Positions 43,610-53,697 of a stretch of 64,000 bases of DNA are shown in pieces. The stretch comes from an uncultured Clostridium sp. (GTDB lineage Bacteria > Bacillota_I > Bacilli_A > Acholeplasmatales > Anaeroplasmataceae), in NCBI GenBank assembly GCA_946540005.1, contig CAMNHY010000003.1, forward strand, positions 1 through 64,000, in the 5' to 3' direction. The notes beneath the pieces were generated by a model, which worked only from the letters and a program-made list of their open reading frames with translations, did not search any database and was not told where the DNA came from. A program made the position numbers and the translations under genes. Each line of letters opens with the position of its first letter. The first letter of the stretch is position 1.

Positions 43610-45358
43610 ATGAAAAAGAAATTAATAGGATTATCTTTATTAAGTTTATCTATGCTTGCTTCATGCGATTTATTAGAAACAAGCCAAACAAATACAACTG
43701 GAAATAACTCAGTTATATCTAGTTCTGAAAGTGATCCTACAACAGCTGAATCTAGTTCAAGTGTAGGTACAACAAAGGAGACACCAAGTACTACAGAGGA
43801 GACTCCATCTACACCAAAGGAAACTACAACAGATGAAACTCCAATTGCTGTAGATAAGAGTGTTTATGGTTATGGTATTGATAAGACTTCTGATTTTACT
43901 CAATACTATGGTACTGATGCTTATGTAACTGTTACTAATGCAGAAGAGTTATTATATGCATTAAAAGATGCAAGAGAAGATTATACAACTACTTGGAATG
44001 CTGAAAAGAATAATTACACACAAGAATTAAAATCTGAAGGAAAAGTTAAAGTTATTGAAATTGCTAATGACATTGAGCTAGGATACAATAAAATTAGCGA
44101 TGAGGCAAAAAAAACTAATTTAGTTGGAAACTTTTCACAAAAGAAATCAACATATGATAAGAATGGTATTCAAGCAAGTGATATGTTAAATGAGTATGGT
44201 ATATCTCAAATTGCAATTGAAAATACTTCAAATCTATTAATATATTCAAAGAATGGTGCTAAATTACGTCATGGAGGATTTAAAGTAAATTCTTGTTATG
44301 ACATTGTATTTAGAAATTTAGATATGGATGAATTATGGCAATGGGAAGATGCTAATACAGTAAAACCTAATGTTAAGATTGGTGATTATGACTGCTATGG
44401 TTGGGCTTATTTTAAAATTAATTTCTCATCTGCTATTTGGATTGATCATTGTTCATTTGGTAAATCATATGATGGTCAAATAGATATTGCAAACCCTGTA
44501 TATTGGACAGAAGGAACAGCTTTCCGTGCTCCTTATAATGCTGAAAATAAGCACGGTGTTTCTATTACAAATTGTGACTTCCATGCTGGTTCTGATGATA
44601 AAGATGGATATATCTATAAGATGATGGAAAAGATTGAACAAAATTATCAAGAAAAAGGCGAAGCTTCAGACTATCAATTCTATAGAACATTAAGAGATAC
44701 TTATGGCTTAACATTTGAACAAATTCTATATGGTGTTGCTATCCCTCAAAAGAAAGGATTCTTAATTGGTGATGGTACAAATGAAGCTGACACAGCTATT
44801 AATCATAACATTTATGTAACATTTGCAAACTGCCGTTTCACAAACTTACAAGATAGATTACCAAAGTTACGTGGTGGTTTTGTATACATGTATAATTGCG
44901 TAGTAGATAGTACTCAATTCTATGAATATAAGAAAGTTTATAAAGAAAAGAATGTTGCTGACATTAAGAATTTATATTTTAAGAAATTTAAGTGCGGTAC
45001 AACTTCTCAAGGTTTAATTGCTGCATATGGTGGAGCTATTAGATGTGAAAATTGTATTTTCTTAGGAATTGAAGATTTAGCTAAGAATAATGAAAAAGAA
45101 GATTCAACTCTTGGTGGTGGAATTAGTTTAGTTGACTGTCTATATTCTAAAGATGGAGTAGCAGCTACTACATTAATTAATACAGACACTAACAAAGATT
45201 CACTTGTTCTTGGCAGTGGTTTAATTTCAGTTGATAAATTTAATTGGCATAATGAAGATAACAAAAACCCATTTGTTGTAATATTAATTGATGTTAATAC
45301 ATTAGCTGATACTTTAAGCAATGTTTATAACATTGGAGCTAATCAAATTACTGAATAA
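43610..45358 (+). CDS. Pectate lyase (PL1 family) lipoprotein
   Basis: The product is about 582 residues. The signal peptide ends in MLASC (Cys19), then a Ser/Thr/Glu/Pro-rich linker to about 80. The PL1 beta-helix follows, with WIDHCSF, SITNCDF and DRLPKLRGG, where Arg416 and Arg421 match the conserved catalytic-region arginines. An insertion of about 90 residues sits between these motifs. It cleaves polygalacturonate by beta-elimination at the cell surface. AAAGGAG precedes ATG 43610. A cre box overlaps the promoter. Confidence 0.88.
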   Translation: MKKKLIGLSLLSLSMLASCDLLETSQTNTTGNNSVISSSESDPTTAESSSSVGTTKETPSTTEETPSTPKETTTDETPIAVDKSVYGYGIDKTSDFTQYYGTDAYVTVTNAEELLYALKDAREDYTTTWNAEKNNYTQELKSEGKVKVIEIANDIELGYNKISDEAKKTNLVGNFSQKKSTYDKNGIQASDMLNEYGISQIAIENTSNLLIYSKNGAKLRHGGFKVNSCYDIVFRNLDMDELWQWEDANTVKPNVKIGDYDCYGWAYFKINFSSAIWIDHCSFGKSYDGQIDIANPVYWTEGTAFRAPYNAENKHGVSITNCDFHAGSDDKDGYIYKMMEKIEQNYQEKGEASDYQFYRTLRDTYGLTFEQILYGVAIPQKKGFLIGDGTNEADTAINHNIYVTFANCRFTNLQDRLPKLRGGFVYMYNCVVDSTQFYEYKKVYKEKNVADIKNLYFKKFKCGTTSQGLIAAYGGAIRCENCIFLGIEDLAKNNEKEDSTLGGGISLVDCLYSKDGVAATTLINTDTNKDSLVLGSGLISVDKFNWHNEDNKNPFVVILIDVNTLADTLSNVYNIGANQITE

Positions 45359-45369
45359 TATATTTAATT

Positions 45370-45399
45370 AAAGGTAAGATTATGGAGTCTTACCTTTTT
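45370..45399 (+). terminator. Intrinsic terminator
   Basis: GGTAAGA pairs with TCTTACC around an eight-base loop, followed by T. Confidence 0.85.
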
Positions 45400-45431
45400 C
45401 TTTAAGTTTTTGATGTGTTTTTTATAATTTA

Positions 45432-45440
45432 TGGTATAAT
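45432..45440 (+). promoter_or_regulatory. Extended -10 promoter of apt
   Basis: TGGTATAAT at 45432-45440; the -35 is weak. Confidence 0.6.
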
Positions 45441-45470
45441 AGTAAAGTAAAATTAGTGAGGTTGATTATT

Positions 45471-45989
45471 ATGAATTTAAAAGAGTATGTTGCGACTATT
45501 CCGAATTTTCCTAAAGAAGGAATAATGTTTAGAGATTGTACTCCAATTGTTGGTAATGGAGAAGCATTTAAATTTGCGATTGATAAAATAGCTGAATTTG
45601 CCAAAAAATTAGGAGCTACTGTTATTATAGGACCAGAAGCTAGAGGTTTTATCTTTGGTTGTCCTGTTGCATATAAGCTAGGTTTAGGTTTCGCACCAGT
45701 TAGAAAACCTGGTAAACTTCCTCGTAAACAAGTAACTGCTGAATATGATTTAGAATATGGTTCAAATACATTATGCATGCATGATGACGCAGTTAAACCA
45801 GGAGATAAGGTTTTAATTGTCGATGATTTGCTTGCAACAGGTGGTACAGCTAAAGCTTGTGTTGAATTAACAAGAAAGCTTGGCGCAACACCAGTTGGTG
45901 TAGCTTTTGTTATTGAATTAGTAGATTTAAAGGGAAGAGACAATTTTGATATCCCTGTTTTATCATTAACTCAATATGAAGGTGAATAA
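45471..45989 (+). CDS. apt: Adenine phosphoribosyltransferase
   Basis: The product is about 172 residues. The PRPP motif [14 protein letters not shown] lies near 115-128 and [10 protein letters not shown] near 58-67. It makes AMP from adenine and PRPP. GAGG precedes ATG 45471. It heads apt-rel-dtd, the same order as in Bacillus. Confidence 0.95.
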   Translation: MNLKEYVATIPNFPKEGIMFRDCTPIVGNGEAFKFAIDKIAEFAKKLGATVIIGPEARGFIFGCPVAYKLGLGFAPVRKPGKLPRKQVTAEYDLEYGSNTLCMHDDAVKPGDKVLIVDDLLATGGTAKACVELTRKLGATPVGVAFVIELVDLKGRDNFDIPVLSLTQYEGE

Positions 45990-46023
45990 TTAACTTTAAA
46001 ATATCCTAAAGGAGGTGGATTAT

Positions 46024-48210
46024 ATGAATCAAGTTAATAATATTGATTTTAATCGACTTTTAGTCAAAATTAAAAAATATATAACTAAACCTGAAGATCT
46101 TTCTTTAATTAGAAAGGCATATGATTATGCTTTTAACAAACATCAAAATCAATTCAGAAAATCAGGTGAAGCATATATTATCCATCCACTTGAGGTAACA
46201 ATAATTCTAGCTGAACTTCATGTAGGACCTAATGCACTTTGTGCAGGTTTATTACATGATGTAGTTGAAGATACGGATACAACATTAGAAGATATTTCTA
46301 ATGAATTTAATCCTGACGTAGCTTCAATTGTAGATGGTGTTACAAAAATTTCAAAACTTCAATTTTCATCCCTTGAGAAGGCTCAAGCTGTAAACCATCA
46401 AAAAATGCTTTTTGCTATGGCTAAAGACATCCGTGTAGTTATCGTTAAATTATCAGATAGACTACATAATATGAGAACATTAGATGCTATGGCACCTGAG
46501 AAACAAGTTCGTATTGCTAAAGAAACTTTAGAAATTTATGCTCCTATTGCAGATAAACTCGGTATTTTCCATATCAAGAGCGAACTTGAAGATAGATCTT
46601 TAAAATATATAGATCCTGAAATGTATACTAAGATTACTAATTTAGTTCATCATAGAGAAAATGACAAAGGTGGTCTTATTGATACAATTATTTCTGAAGT
46701 TAATGAAATATTACAAACTTCAAATGTTAAGTATAGCATTAAAGGAAGATTAAAAAACACTTATTCAATTTATAAAAAGATGGTAAATAAGAATAAGAGT
46801 TTTGATGATATATATGATATTTATGCTATTCGTATTATCGTTGATAAAGTTGAAACTTGTTATCAAGTTTTAGGTATTATTCATGCACACTTCACACCAA
46901 TTCCTAATAGATTTAAGGACTATATTGCAGTTCCTAAATCAAACATGTACCAATCTTTACATACAACTGTAATTGGTCCAAAAGGTAATACTTTTGAAGT
47001 TCAAATTAGAACTGAAGAAATGGATGAAATTGCAGAATATGGTGTTGCTGCACACTGGGCTTATAAAGAAAGTGTACAATACTCTAAGGAAAAAGAACAA
47101 TATGAAATTGCTCAAAAATTAAAATGGTATTCTGATTTAGTTCGTATGACTGATGAAGGTCCTGATAATGCTGAAGAGTTTGTAGATTCCATTAAAAATG
47201 AAATATTAGATACAAATGTTTATGTATATACACCTACAGGAGATGTAATTGATTTACCAAAGGGCGCAACTCCTATTGATTTTGCATATAAAATTCATAC
47301 TAATTTAGGTAATAAGATGGTAGGTGCAATTATCAATAATAAGATTGTACCATTATCTTATGAATTAAAAACTGGAGACATTGTATCTATAAAGACTAGT
47401 AATTCATCATTTGGTCCTTCAGAAGACTGGATGAATTTAGCTAAAACTAGTCATGCTAAGCATAAGATTAGATCTTTCCTTAATTCTCAAAATAGAGATA
47501 TTATCATTGATAGAGGTAAAGCTAATTTATTAGCTGAAATGAATCAACAAAAGATTCAATATGATTTTAATGATAAATTTGTACAAGATAATTTCGTAAA
47601 AAATAATCTTAAGACTGTTGAAGATATGTATCTTGAAATAGGTAAAGCTATTTTATCTCCTAAGACTGTATGTCAAAAGATTACAAATAGTACTGGTCAA
47701 GCAGAAACAAGTGAAGAAAAAATACAAAAATCTATCGAAAGAAATAATAAAGTTTTACGAACAAATTCTGAAACAGGTGTAGTTGTTGAGGGATTATCTA
47801 ATCCAAAAATTAGAATTGGTAATTGCTGTCTTCCAATACCTGGTGATAAAATTATAGGATTTATCACAAAAGGTAATGGTATTGTAGTTCATCATTGTGA
47901 TTGCCAAAACTTAACAGCTTTAGATAAAAAGAGATGTATTAATTTAGAGTGGGCTTCAAATATTAATAGAAAATATCCTACTGCAATAAAGATTTCTGCA
48001 GATACTAGACCTTCATTAATTGCTGAAATTATGAATGTATTAAGTGGTCAAAGTATTCAAGTTTCTGATTTCAATGTTAAAAATAATATTGATCTTGAAT
48101 CAATTATTAAAATAAAAGTTATTGTATCTAACTTAGCTGATTTAGAGATTTTAATTATAAATCTTAAAAAGGTAGAAGGAGTATATAATATAGAACGTAT
48201 TTTATCATGA
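46024..48210 (+). CDS. rel: Bifunctional (p)ppGpp synthetase/hydrolase Rel
   Basis: The product is about 728 residues. The hydrolase HD domain is intact (His54, His78-Asp79, EDT). The synthetase domain has GRLKNTYSIYKKM and RFKD at 296-299, the charge pattern of bifunctional enzymes. TGS and C-terminal ACT domains follow. It sets the stringent response at the ribosome. GGAGGTG fits ATG 46024; the GTG at 46015 lies inside that site. The TGA stop overlaps dtd by four bases. A DarB-like regulator candidate is at 25037. Confidence 0.96.
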   Translation: MNQVNNIDFNRLLVKIKKYITKPEDLSLIRKAYDYAFNKHQNQFRKSGEAYIIHPLEVTIILAELHVGPNALCAGLLHDVVEDTDTTLEDISNEFNPDVASIVDGVTKISKLQFSSLEKAQAVNHQKMLFAMAKDIRVVIVKLSDRLHNMRTLDAMAPEKQVRIAKETLEIYAPIADKLGIFHIKSELEDRSLKYIDPEMYTKITNLVHHRENDKGGLIDTIISEVNEILQTSNVKYSIKGRLKNTYSIYKKMVNKNKSFDDIYDIYAIRIIVDKVETCYQVLGIIHAHFTPIPNRFKDYIAVPKSNMYQSLHTTVIGPKGNTFEVQIRTEEMDEIAEYGVAAHWAYKESVQYSKEKEQYEIAQKLKWYSDLVRMTDEGPDNAEEFVDSIKNEILDTNVYVYTPTGDVIDLPKGATPIDFAYKIHTNLGNKMVGAIINNKIVPLSYELKTGDIVSIKTSNSSFGPSEDWMNLAKTSHAKHKIRSFLNSQNRDIIIDRGKANLLAEMNQQKIQYDFNDKFVQDNFVKNNLKTVEDMYLEIGKAILSPKTVCQKITNSTGQAETSEEKIQKSIERNNKVLRTNSETGVVVEGLSNPKIRIGNCCLPIPGDKIIGFITKGNGIVVHHCDCQNLTALDKKRCINLEWASNINRKYPTAIKISADTRPSLIAEIMNVLSGQSIQVSDFNVKNNIDLESIIKIKVIVSNLADLEILIINLKKVEGVYNIERILS

Positions 48211-48656
48211 GAGTAGTAGTTCAAAGCGCAAAAGATGCAAGTTGCATCATAAATAATGAAGTAGTATCTCATATTGATAGTGGTTTTATGTTACTTGTAG
48301 GTTTTACTACGGGTGATGACATTAATGTTTTAGAAAAGGTTGCCAAAAAAGTTCAAGGACTTAGAATTTTACCAGATGAATTAGGTAAAATGAATAAGTC
48401 GTTACATGATGTAAATGGGGAAATATTATCAATTTCCCAATTTACTTTATATGGAGATGTAAAAAATGGCTATAGACCAAGTTTTACAGAGGCTTTAGGT
48501 GGAGACTTAGCTAAACCACTATATGAGAAGTTTAATGAAATATTAAGAGGATATGGTTTAAGGGTTAGTGAAGGTGTATTTGGTGCTGATATGCAAATTA
48601 AATTTGTAAATATGGGACCAACTACAATTTTAATTGATTCTAGTAATTTAAAATAA
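48207..48656 (+). CDS. dtd: D-aminoacyl-tRNA deacylase
   Basis: The product has 149 residues. SQFTLYGD and the later VNMGPTTILID are the two active-site motifs of Dtd. It frees tRNA from D-amino acids. The ATGA overlap with rel implies coupled translation. Confidence 0.95.
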   Translation: MRVVVQSAKDASCIINNEVVSHIDSGFMLLVGFTTGDDINVLEKVAKKVQGLRILPDELGKMNKSLHDVNGEILSISQFTLYGDVKNGYRPSFTEALGGDLAKPLYEKFNEILRGYGLRVSEGVFGADMQIKFVNMGPTTILIDSSNLK

Positions 48657-48670
48657 GACGAGGTTTAATT

Positions 48671-49975
48671 ATGAATATTTATATGGTTACCCTTGGCTGT
48701 TCGAAAAACCAAGTAGATAGTGAAATGGTTTTAGGTTTCCTTAAAAACCATGGTAATACTATAGTTGCAAATCCTGAAAATGCTGATATATTAATGGTTA
48801 ATACTTGTGCATTTATTCTAAGTGCTAAAGAAGAAGCTATTAATACAATTCTTGAAGTTGCTAAATATAAAACTGAAGGTAAAAAGCTTATTGTAATGGG
48901 TTGTCTTGCACAAAGATATAAAGATGAATTAATTTCTGAATTACCTGAAGTTGATTATTTCTTAAAAATTGATGATTATAAGGATATTAGTAAGGTTTTA
49001 AATAATTTATTACATACATCATATAAAGAGAATGATTTATTATCTTACACTGAACGTGTAACAGATACTCCTAATTATATGACTTATGTAAGAATATCTG
49101 ATGGTTGTTTAAACCGTTGCGCTTTTTGTGCAATTCCATTAATTCGTGGTAGATTAAAATCTAGAACTATTGAAGATATAGAAAACGAAGTAAGAATAGC
49201 TGTAAGTAGAGGAACTTATGAAATAAATATTATTTCACAAGATACTACTCGTTATGGCTATGATTTATATAAAAAGAATGCCTTAGTAGATTTATTAAAA
49301 GTTTTAGTTAAAATTGAAGGTAAATTTAAGATTAGATTATTCTATTTATATCCTGAAATTGTAACTGATGAATTAATTGATTTTATTAAAGATAATCCAG
49401 ATCATATCATGCCATATTTTGATATTCCTCTTCAACATTGTGAAGATAAAGTTTTAAAAGCTATGAGAAGAAGAGGAAATAGGGAATATTTAGTTTCTTT
49501 ATTAAAGAAAATTAAAGAACGTATTCCTCATGCAATTTTCCGTACTACAATGCTTGTAGGATTTCCTGGTGAAACTGATGAGGATGTTGATCATCTTGTA
49601 GAATTTATGCAAGACATTAAGTTTGATAGATTAGGTGTATTCACATATTCTCCTGAAGAAGGAACAATAGGTGCTACACTTGAACAAATACCTGATGCGA
49701 TTAAAAATGAAAGATACAATAAAGTTATGAAGGCTCAATTCTATATTTCTCTTGAAAAGAATAGAGAAAAGATTGGTCAAAACTTTGATGTGTTGATTGA
49801 AGGATATGATGAAGATAACTTAATGTATACAGGTAGAACATATGGATTTGCACCAGACGATATTGATGGATGTGTGTATGTTGCAGCACATCAAGAATTA
49901 AAACCTGGTGATATAGTAAATGTATGTATTAAAGATGCTGATAGTTATTCTTTAACAGGTGAACAAAATGACTAA
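48671..49975 (+). CDS. rimO: Ribosomal protein S12 methylthiotransferase RimO
   Basis: The product has 434 residues. LGCSKNQVDSEMVLG at the start is the RimO form of the UPF0004 domain (MiaB differs). The radical-SAM cluster motif is CLNRCAFC near 145-152, and a TRAM domain ends the protein. It adds a methylthio group to an Asp of S12. It overlaps trmL by eight bases. Confidence 0.93.
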   Translation: MNIYMVTLGCSKNQVDSEMVLGFLKNHGNTIVANPENADILMVNTCAFILSAKEEAINTILEVAKYKTEGKKLIVMGCLAQRYKDELISELPEVDYFLKIDDYKDISKVLNNLLHTSYKENDLLSYTERVTDTPNYMTYVRISDGCLNRCAFCAIPLIRGRLKSRTIEDIENEVRIAVSRGTYEINIISQDTTRYGYDLYKKNALVDLLKVLVKIEGKFKIRLFYLYPEIVTDELIDFIKDNPDHIMPYFDIPLQHCEDKVLKAMRRRGNREYLVSLLKKIKERIPHAIFRTTMLVGFPGETDEDVDHLVEFMQDIKFDRLGVFTYSPEEGTIGATLEQIPDAIKNERYNKVMKAQFYISLEKNREKIGQNFDVLIEGYDEDNLMYTGRTYGFAPDDIDGCVYVAAHQELKPGDIVNVCIKDADSYSLTGEQND

Positions 49976-50516
49976 ACAAGTAAATGTTGTATTATTTGAA
50001 CCAGAAATACCTGCAAATACTGGTAATATTATGAGAACATGTGTTGGATTTAATGTTAAATTACATTTAATTCAACCACTTGGATTTAAATTAGATGATG
50101 CACATTTAAGAAGAGCTCATCTAGATTATTTTAAAGATGTAGATTTTACTATTTATGATAATTTAGATGATTTCTTAGAAAAAAATAATAACCCAGAAAT
50201 TTATTATTTAACTCGTTATGGTCATATTTCACCAGATATGATTGATTTTAAGCCATATAAAGAAGATTCAAATAAACCAATTTATTTTATGTTTGGTAGA
50301 GAATCAACAGGAATCCCATATAAAGTTTTACATGAACATCTAGATCATTGTTTTAGAATACCTACAACAGATAAGATTAGATCACTAAATTTATCAAATT
50401 GTGTTGCAATGGTTTTATTTTATACAATGAGTCAATTAAATTATCCTAATTTAATTAGACATGAACCAGATACTTTTAAGGGAGAAAATTTTATTGATAA
50501 TTATAAAGAGGAGTAG
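49968..50516 (+). CDS. trmL: tRNA (cytidine(34)-2'-O)-methyltransferase TrmL
   Basis: The product is about 182 residues, a SPOUT enzyme without extensions. NVVLFEPEIPANTGNIMRTC at the start, FGRESTGIP and RIPTTDKIRSLNLSNCVA at the knot fit TrmL. It methylates the wobble base of leucine tRNAs. ATG 49968 has AGGTG upstream and overlaps the rimO stop as ATGACTAA. Confidence 0.93.
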   Translation: MTKQVNVVLFEPEIPANTGNIMRTCVGFNVKLHLIQPLGFKLDDAHLRRAHLDYFKDVDFTIYDNLDDFLEKNNNPEIYYLTRYGHISPDMIDFKPYKEDSNKPIYFMFGRESTGIPYKVLHEHLDHCFRIPTTDKIRSLNLSNCVAMVLFYTMSQLNYPNLIRHEPDTFKGENFIDNYKEE

Positions 50517-50521
50517 TTATT

Positions 50522-52849
50522 ATGTATGATATTAACTCTTTAGAACTTAATAAAGTTTTAAATAGCGTAAGTAATTACGCTTTTTTAGAATTAAATAAGG
50601 AAAGAATTTTATCTTTAACTCCATTTAAAGATATAGAGTCACTTAATTTAGATTTAGATAATCAAAAAGAAGCTATTGATGCTATATATAAATTAGGTAA
50701 TTTACCTATAGATTTTATAAAAAATGTTAGAGATTCATTAAAGAGAGTTAAAATTGGTTCAATTTTAACAAGTGAAGAATTATATAATATTTATATTTTA
50801 GTAGAAAAAACTAAATCATTAAAATATTACATTCGTGATTTAAGAAATGGAAATATTAAAGTAGATAATTTATCTAAATATTTTGATATATTATCAGATA
50901 ATAAAAAAGTTGGACAAGAAATAGAAGGCGCAATTGATGAAAATTATAATGTAAAAGATAGCGCATCAATGTCACTTTTTAAAGTTCGTAAAAGAATTCA
51001 AATGGAAGAAAATCATTTAAGAAGTTACATGAATGGTTTATTAATGAGTCAAGCAAGCAAATTAAATGATTCTATCATTGTTATGCGTGATGGAAGAATG
51101 TGTTTACCTGTAAAAGCTGATAGTAAAAATCAAATTAAAGGTATTATTCATGACCAATCAGCATCAGGTACAACTTTCTTTATAGAACCTGAAGAAGCTA
51201 ATAATATTTATAATCATATTTTAGAATTAAAAAATGATGAGAAAAAAGAAATAGAATTAGTTCTAAAAGGTCTATCTTTATTAGTTGAATCACACAGTGA
51301 TGAATTAATTTCTGATTTTGAAAATATATCAGAACTTGATTATATATTTGCAAAGGCTAGATATGCAAAAGAGAATGGATATATTAGACCTTTAATTAAT
51401 CAAAAAGGCTATATAAATATCATCGAAGGTGCTCATCCTTTGATTAATAAAGATATAGTTGTAAAGAATAGTATTGAACTTGGAAATAAATATTCAACAA
51501 TTATTATTACAGGTCCAAATACAGGTGGTAAGACTGTTGTATTAAAACTTGTAGGATTGCTTACTGTAATGGCTTTATCAGGATTGTATATTCCTGCAAA
51601 AGAAGGTAGTCAAATTGCATTTGTAGATAACGTTCTTGTAGATATTGGTGATGAACAATCTATCGAACAAAACTTATCAACATTCTCATCTCATATGACA
51701 CGTATTGCAAATATATTTAAACTTGTAACACAAAATTCATTAATTTTATTAGATGAAGTTGGTTCAGGTACAGATCCTAAGGAAGGAGCTTCACTTGCAA
51801 TCGCAATTATAGATAAATTAACAAAATTAGGTGCTAGAGTTATTTCAACTACTCACTATAGTGATTTAAAGGCTTTTGCATATAATAATAAAAATATTAT
51901 TAATGCGTCAGTAGAATTTGATTCTGAGACATTAATTCCTACTTATAAATTATTTATAGGTATTCCTGGTAGTTCGAATGCTATTTTAATTTCAAGAAGA
52001 CTTGGATTAGATGAAGATATTTTAAAAGAAGCTAGTAATTTAATGAATAATAATTCAACTGAATCTAGTTCTTTAATTCAAAAAATTGATGAAGAAAATC
52101 AAAATATTGCAAAAATCCGTCAAAATTATGAAAAGAAGCTTAAAGAATTAGAAAGTGATAAGCTTCATTATAAGAAATTATTAGATGATTTTGATAAGAA
52201 TAAAGAATTAATGTTATATAAAGCTCATCTTGAAGCTAATAAGATTGTTGAAGATGCTAAAGAAAAATCTAAAGATTTAATTGATAAATTAAATCAATTA
52301 AAGAATGAAAAGAATATTTTAGATAAAGATTTAGCACAAGTTAAATATGATGCTAAAAAGCTTGCACCAAAAGAAAGTGAAAAGAAAGTTGATGACCATG
52401 TACTTGAAGTCGGTGATATGGTTCATGTTCTTGATTATCATAAAGTGGGACAAGTTCTTGAAATTAAAAAGAATAAATATACAGTTCAATTCGGTCAATT
52501 TAAAATGTCTTTTAAGAGAGAAGAATTGGAATACGATAAGTCTTTAAGAAAAGAAGAGCCAAAAGAAGTTAAACCTGTTTCAACAGTTACACTTTCAACA
52601 AATTCTACTCCTATGAAATTAGATTTAAGAGGAGAAAGATATGTTGATGTAGGTCCACAAGTTGATTTATTTATTGATAGAGCTGTATTAGCTCATTATG
52701 ATACTGTATATATTATCCATGGATTTGGAACTGGTGCAGTTCGTAAAGCTGTTTATGAAACTTTAAAGAAAAATAAACATGTTAAAGATACTCGCTATGG
52801 TGGAGATGGTGAAGGTCTTAACGGTTGTACAGTAGTAACAATTAAATAA
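50522..52849 (+). CDS. mutS2: MutS2, ribosome rescue/recombination-suppressing ATPase
   Basis: The product has 775 residues. The MutS-type ATPase has GPNTGGKT near 329 and LLDEVGSGTDP. A long coiled coil (about 510-620) is followed by a KOW-like part and a C-terminal Smr domain (LDLRGERYVD, HGFGTGAVR). The mismatch-recognition domain of MutS is absent, which defines MutS2. In Bacillus it splits collided ribosomes. The thiN start follows two bases after the stop. Confidence 0.95.
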   Translation: MYDINSLELNKVLNSVSNYAFLELNKERILSLTPFKDIESLNLDLDNQKEAIDAIYKLGNLPIDFIKNVRDSLKRVKIGSILTSEELYNIYILVEKTKSLKYYIRDLRNGNIKVDNLSKYFDILSDNKKVGQEIEGAIDENYNVKDSASMSLFKVRKRIQMEENHLRSYMNGLLMSQASKLNDSIIVMRDGRMCLPVKADSKNQIKGIIHDQSASGTTFFIEPEEANNIYNHILELKNDEKKEIELVLKGLSLLVESHSDELISDFENISELDYIFAKARYAKENGYIRPLINQKGYINIIEGAHPLINKDIVVKNSIELGNKYSTIIITGPNTGGKTVVLKLVGLLTVMALSGLYIPAKEGSQIAFVDNVLVDIGDEQSIEQNLSTFSSHMTRIANIFKLVTQNSLILLDEVGSGTDPKEGASLAIAIIDKLTKLGARVISTTHYSDLKAFAYNNKNIINASVEFDSETLIPTYKLFIGIPGSSNAILISRRLGLDEDILKEASNLMNNNSTESSSLIQKIDEENQNIAKIRQNYEKKLKELESDKLHYKKLLDDFDKNKELMLYKAHLEANKIVEDAKEKSKDLIDKLNQLKNEKNILDKDLAQVKYDAKKLAPKESEKKVDDHVLEVGDMVHVLDYHKVGQVLEIKKNKYTVQFGQFKMSFKREELEYDKSLRKEEPKEVKPVSTVTLSTNSTPMKLDLRGERYVDVGPQVDLFIDRAVLAHYDTVYIIHGFGTGAVRKAVYETLKKNKHVKDTRYGGDGEGLNGCTVVTIK

Positions 52850-52850
52850 T

Positions 52851-53486
52851 ATGAAAGTAGCTATTATTTTATTTAATATTAATTTAAAAGAATTCTCATT
52901 AGATTCATATTTTAAAATAGGATGCGATGGAGGAGCATTAAACGCTACTCAAAATAATATTAATTTAGATTTATCTATTGGTGATTTTGATAGTATAAAT
53001 AAAGAAGAATTTGAATTAATAAAAAATAATTCTAAACAAATTATAAAATTAAATCCTATTAAAGATAAAACAGATGTTGAAGAAGCTATAGAATATGCTA
53101 AAAATATTAGTGATGATATTACAATTTTTGGTGGTATTCAAGGCAAAAGAATTGAACATTTTTTATCAATTATAAATATTTTCAACAAATATGAGAATTT
53201 AAAGTTAATAGATAACAATTCATTAATCTTTAAGATAAAAAATAAATTTGAATTTAGAAAAGATGATTATAAAGATTATAAATTTGTATCATTCTTTTCA
53301 TTTAATGAAAATTATAATATTTCATTAAATGGCTTTAAATATGATTTAGATAATAAGAATATTACTAAATTAGATTCTTCATTACTTATTTCTAATGAAA
53401 TGAAGGAAAATAATTTATCAGTTATTACAAATAAGGATATTTTTATCATTTTTTCTAAATTAGATAATATTAACAATATTGCATAA
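52851..53486 (+). CDS. thiN: Thiamine pyrophosphokinase
   Basis: The product has 211 residues. CDGGA, IGDFDSI, KDKTDVEEAI and GGIQGKRIEHFL follow the order of the TPK catalytic domain; the C-terminal beta-sandwich is diverged. It turns thiamine into TPP. It is the last gene of the apt/mutS2 run and lies just before the TPP-controlled thiT, so uptake and activation of thiamine are neighbours under different control. Confidence 0.9.
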   Translation: MKVAIILFNINLKEFSLDSYFKIGCDGGALNATQNNINLDLSIGDFDSINKEEFELIKNNSKQIIKLNPIKDKTDVEEAIEYAKNISDDITIFGGIQGKRIEHFLSIINIFNKYENLKLIDNNSLIFKIKNKFEFRKDDYKDYKFVSFFSFNENYNISLNGFKYDLDNKNITKLDSSLLISNEMKENNLSVITNKDIFIIFSKLDNINNIA

Positions 53487-53506
53487 TTATATAATTGTGA
53501 TAAAAT
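53479..53506 (+). promoter_or_regulatory. Promoter of the TPP riboswitch-thiT transcript
   Basis: TTGCAT (53479-53484), 16 bases, TAAAAT (53501-53506) with an extended TG. The -35 overlaps the thiN stop. Confidence 0.6.
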
Positions 53507-53518
53507 AAATAAGAAGGA

Positions 53519-53605
53519 AACTCTGGGGAGCCAATATGGCTGAGAGGTTATTAAATTAACGACCCACTAACCTGATCTAGGTAATGCTAGCGTAGGTATA
53601 TGTTT
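53519..53605 (+). ncRNA. TPP riboswitch (thi-box)
   Basis: CTGGGGAG (53523-53530), GGCTGAGAGG (53538-53547), GACCC (53561-53565), ACCTGATCTAGGTAATGC (53570-53587) and GCGTAGG are the conserved thi-box blocks in order. A short P3 region lies between. It regulates thiT by termination: AATGCTAG (53583-53590) can pair with CTAGCATT in the terminator, so ligand-free RNA should allow read-through. Confidence 0.95.
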
Positions 53606-53647
53606 AACTTTTTTATTTGTTCTTTTTTACAATTTAAAAGAAAACTT

Positions 53648-53677
53648 ATTCTTCTAGCATTGCTGGAAGAATTTTTT
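53648..53677 (+). terminator. Riboswitch-controlled terminator before thiT
   Basis: ATTCTTCTAGC (53648-53658) pairs with GCTGGAAGAAT (53662-53672), followed by T. Its left arm is also the partner of the riboswitch 3' end. Confidence 0.9.
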
Positions 53678-53697
53678 GTTATTGAAGGAGAGTAAAA

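Noticed and set aside
45422-45943. 173-codon minus-strand ORF over apt
   Set aside because: Antisense shadow; apt carries all family motifs.
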